64,000 bases of DNA from Curvivirga sp965219885. GTDB lineage: Bacteria > Pseudomonadota > Alphaproteobacteria > UBA8366 > Aestuariispiraceae. Under the pieces are notes generated by a model. The model saw only the letters and a list, made by a program, of their open reading frames with translations. It was not told where the DNA came from and ran no database searches. Below are positions 62,408 to 64,000 of this stretch, piece after piece. Position 1 is the stretch's first letter. Each line of letters starts with the position of its first letter. Made by a program: the position numbers and the translations under genes. The stretch covers positions 992,001-1,056,000 of the forward strand of contig NZ_CBDCOT010000009.1 in the NCBI RefSeq assembly GCF_965219885.1, in the 5' to 3' direction.

Positions 62408-63709
62408 TCAATCCCTTTCTTCTTCGGCTTCTTCTTCAACCGGTGGGGTCAGGATCAAGGATTTAATTCGATTACCTTCGCGTTCTGTGATCTCAAAGCG
62501 GAAGCCAAAAAACTGGAAAGTTTGTCCAACCACGGGAATCGTGCGGGATTCATAGAGGATCAAACCTGCAACTGTTGCTGCGTCATCGTCAGGCAAGCCC
62601 CATTCAAATTCGCGGTTTAAATCTCGCAAAGTTACAGTGCCATCAATCCAATATCGACCATCGGATAACATATTCACACCTTTTACAGTGACATCTTGTT
62701 CGTCGTCGATTTCACCAACGATTTCTTCCAGAATATCTTCAAGGGTAATGATCCCCATAAAGCTGCCATATTCATCGACAACAACAGCAAAATGTTCCTT
62801 ACGTTCCCGGAAAGCTTCCAATTGATCTAACAATGTGGTGGTTTCAGGTACATACCATGGGTCGGCTGCAAGTTCCTTAAGGTCAATGCTTTCAAGGGAG
62901 TTTTGGTGTGCGCGTACGGCCCGCAATAAAGGTTTTGCATGTAAAACACCAACGATATTATCTGGGTCATCTTCAAATAATGGAATACGTGTAAAGGTGC
63001 TATCCAATACTTTGTCAACATTTACCAAAGTAGGATCGGATAGATCCAACATCACGACATTTGACCGATGGGTAATGATGTCTGAAATATCCACGTCATC
63101 CAGATCGAGGATAGAACGCAGCATTTTTTGTTCTTGTTTAACCTCTGGCTCTGATCCTTCATGCAATTCAATAGCGCCACGCAACTCTTCTTCTTTATGT
63201 TCTTCATTGGCTTCATCGGCGAGCTTCAAGCCAAATAGATGAAGGGTTGCACGCACTATCAAGTGAACCGTGGCGGTGATCGGTGCAAATAAGGTGGTCA
63301 GCACATTCATGACAGGTGCCACCATCAAGGCCATGGAATCTGGTTTGGTTAAAGCCCATGTTTTAGGTAAAACCTCTGCAAAAATCAAAACCAAGGCTGT
63401 CATAACCAAAGTTGCATAGGCGACACCCGCCTCCCCAAATATGGATAGGAAGAGTGATGTGGTTAAAGCAGAAGCCAAAATATTAACGAGGTTATTACCA
63501 AGCAGGATCGCACCGATCATGCGATCCTTTCTTTCCTGCAAACTGATAACGGTCTTCGCACGTTTTTCCCCGTTTTTTGCTAATTGGTGCATGCGAGGGC
63601 GTGAAGACGCAGTTAATGCCGTTTCCGATCCCGAAAAGAAGGCGGAAATAAGAAGTAAGAAAAATACAATGCCGCCTGAAATAAGAAGCGGTGTCCAGCT
63701 TTCATCCAT
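62408..63709 (-). CDS. CNNM/CorC-type membrane protein (HlyC/CorC family)
   Basis: 433 residues. DUF21 membrane domain with about three to four helices (ISGGIVFFLLLISAFFSGSETAL, ILLGNNLVNILASALTTSLFL), two CBS domains (from about SDIITHRSNVVMLDLSD; FAVVVDEYGSFMGIITLEDILEE) and a C-terminal CorC/HlyC domain. Probably magnesium or other divalent-ion transport or homeostasis. Same unit as aroB upstream and DUF2889 downstream. Confidence 0.92.
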   Translation of the reverse strand: MDESWTPLLISGGIVFFLLLISAFFSGSETALTASSRPRMHQLAKNGEKRAKTVISLQERKDRMIGAILLGNNLVNILASALTTSLFLSIFGEAGVAYATLVMTALVLIFAEVLPKTWALTKPDSMALMVAPVMNVLTTLFAPITATVHLIVRATLHLFGLKLADEANEEHKEEELRGAIELHEGSEPEVKQEQKMLRSILDLDDVDISDIITHRSNVVMLDLSDPTLVNVDKVLDSTFTRIPLFEDDPDNIVGVLHAKPLLRAVRAHQNSLESIDLKELAADPWYVPETTTLLDQLEAFRERKEHFAVVVDEYGSFMGIITLEDILEEIVGEIDDEQDVTVKGVNMLSDGRYWIDGTVTLRDLNREFEWGLPDDDAATVAGLILYESRTIPVVGQTFQFFGFRFEITEREGNRIKSLILTPPVEEEAEEERD

Positions 63710-63734
63710 GATTTAAACCTAGTTTATGGTCTAT

Positions 63735-64000
63735 TTAGTCACCCAAAAGGGTCTCGCCGATGGATTCTGACACAGTTAGGGCAAGTTGTTCAACTTTTAC
63801 ATCTTGGGTGATAAAGCTGTCGCCCATGCTGCGCGCCAAAATAAAGGTTAAATTTCCATCGGCAACTTTCTTATCGGTTGCCATACGTGCGATCAGATCG
63901 TCGGTATTCCATGTCATGCCGGGAATATGTGTTGGATCCGTTGGCAGGCCAACGGCGGCTAAATGACGACGCAATCGTGCTGCATCATCTGCAGGGCATA
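63735..64000 (-). CDS. aroB: 3-dehydroquinate synthase, C-terminal part only
   Basis: Open to the right window edge; about 87 residues visible. HLAAVGLPTDPTHIPGMTW followed by ARMATDKKVADGNLTFILAR matches the C-terminus of AroB (DKKV and LTFIL motifs). Second step of the shikimate pathway. It precedes the CorC gene by 25 nt, a common alphaproteobacterial arrangement. Confidence 0.92.
   Translation of the reverse strand, partial: CPADDAARLRRHLAAVGLPTDPTHIPGMTWNTDDLIARMATDKKVADGNLTFILARSMGDSFITQDVKVEQLALTVSESIGETLLGD

Noticed and set aside
1..64000. CRISPR arrays, insertion sequences, prophage genes, rRNA operons
   Set aside because: No regularly spaced repeats, transposase, phage structural genes or rRNA sequence were noticed on reading.

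Overview
The window looks like chromosomal DNA from a free-living, probably aquatic alphaproteobacterium of the Rhodospirillales type. The inference rests on gene content and order: a fdxA ferredoxin next to a CarD-family regulator, the block gpmI - envC - ctpA - divergent polysaccharide deacetylase - rppH - TPR protein - ispE, thrS followed by infC without rpmI-rplT, a UbiH-type hydroxylase, glnK-amtB behind a sigma54 promoter, MeaB, malate synthase G, and aroB next to a CorC/HlyC protein. Base composition is intermediate to AT-leaning. No insertion sequence, prophage, CRISPR array, rRNA or replication origin was seen. One tRNA gene (Gln, TTG) is present.

Layout. 1-3160: end of a glycosyltransferase gene, thrS, and infC with an apparent AUA start, closed by a strong terminator. 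3200-10160: an AT-rich pentapeptide-like membrane protein, a PLP aminotransferase divergent from an Lrp regulator, a periplasmic ClpP-fold protein, a DNase I-like phosphatase/nuclease, an AEC transporter and ubiH. 10370-12320: sigma54-controlled glnK-amtB. 12380-18490: a small two-helix membrane protein with an EF-hand loop, a glutathione S-transferase, a conserved-looking unknown behind a second sigma54-like site, a DUF938 methyltransferase, fdxA, carD, a metallophosphoesterase-fold protein lacking key metal ligands, and a secreted nuclease-like protein. 18540-22510: proline iminopeptidase facing a four-gene operon (ChaC, EamA permease, small Lys-rich protein, MeaB). 22800-31530: the cell-envelope and core-metabolism block listed above.

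31614-34900 is the clearest accessory segment: tRNA-Gln and its terminator are followed by an AT-richer three-gene cassette. It encodes a PD-(D/E)xK-like sce7726-family protein, an sce7725-family protein and a zinc-finger/RES-domain protein, closely spaced and translationally coupled. This is the best candidate for a little-described conflict or defence system. Next come an exported caspase-like protease, an exported fumarylacetoacetate-hydrolase-fold protein and several small membrane or secreted proteins.

40070-45790: a PAS histidine kinase translationally coupled to an HD-GYP response regulator, divergent from a metal-handling operon (His-rich exported protein, HupE/UreJ protein, membrane-anchored protein). 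45790-50190: three regulator/target pairs (Lrp/LysE, MarR/GST, TetR/exported tandem YdhR-like protein), two of them with clear palindromic operators, plus a PilZ-like protein behind an RNA hairpin. 50200-56530: the ahpC-ahpF peroxide defence divergent from an OxyR-like LysR regulator, then a PAS-GGDEF diguanylate cyclase and a GGDEF(degenerate)-EAL phosphodiesterase. 56750-64000: malate synthase G, fructosamine kinase, low-molecular-weight tyrosine phosphatase, Sir2 deacylase, uracil-DNA glycosylase-family protein, DUF2889 protein, CorC-type protein and the end of aroB.

Cyclic-di-GMP signalling is well represented (HD-GYP, GGDEF, EAL, PilZ). Together with nitrogen control and redox defence it suggests a motile or surface-switching, environmentally responsive heterotroph. 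All functional calls come from reading the sequence; no database search was run.
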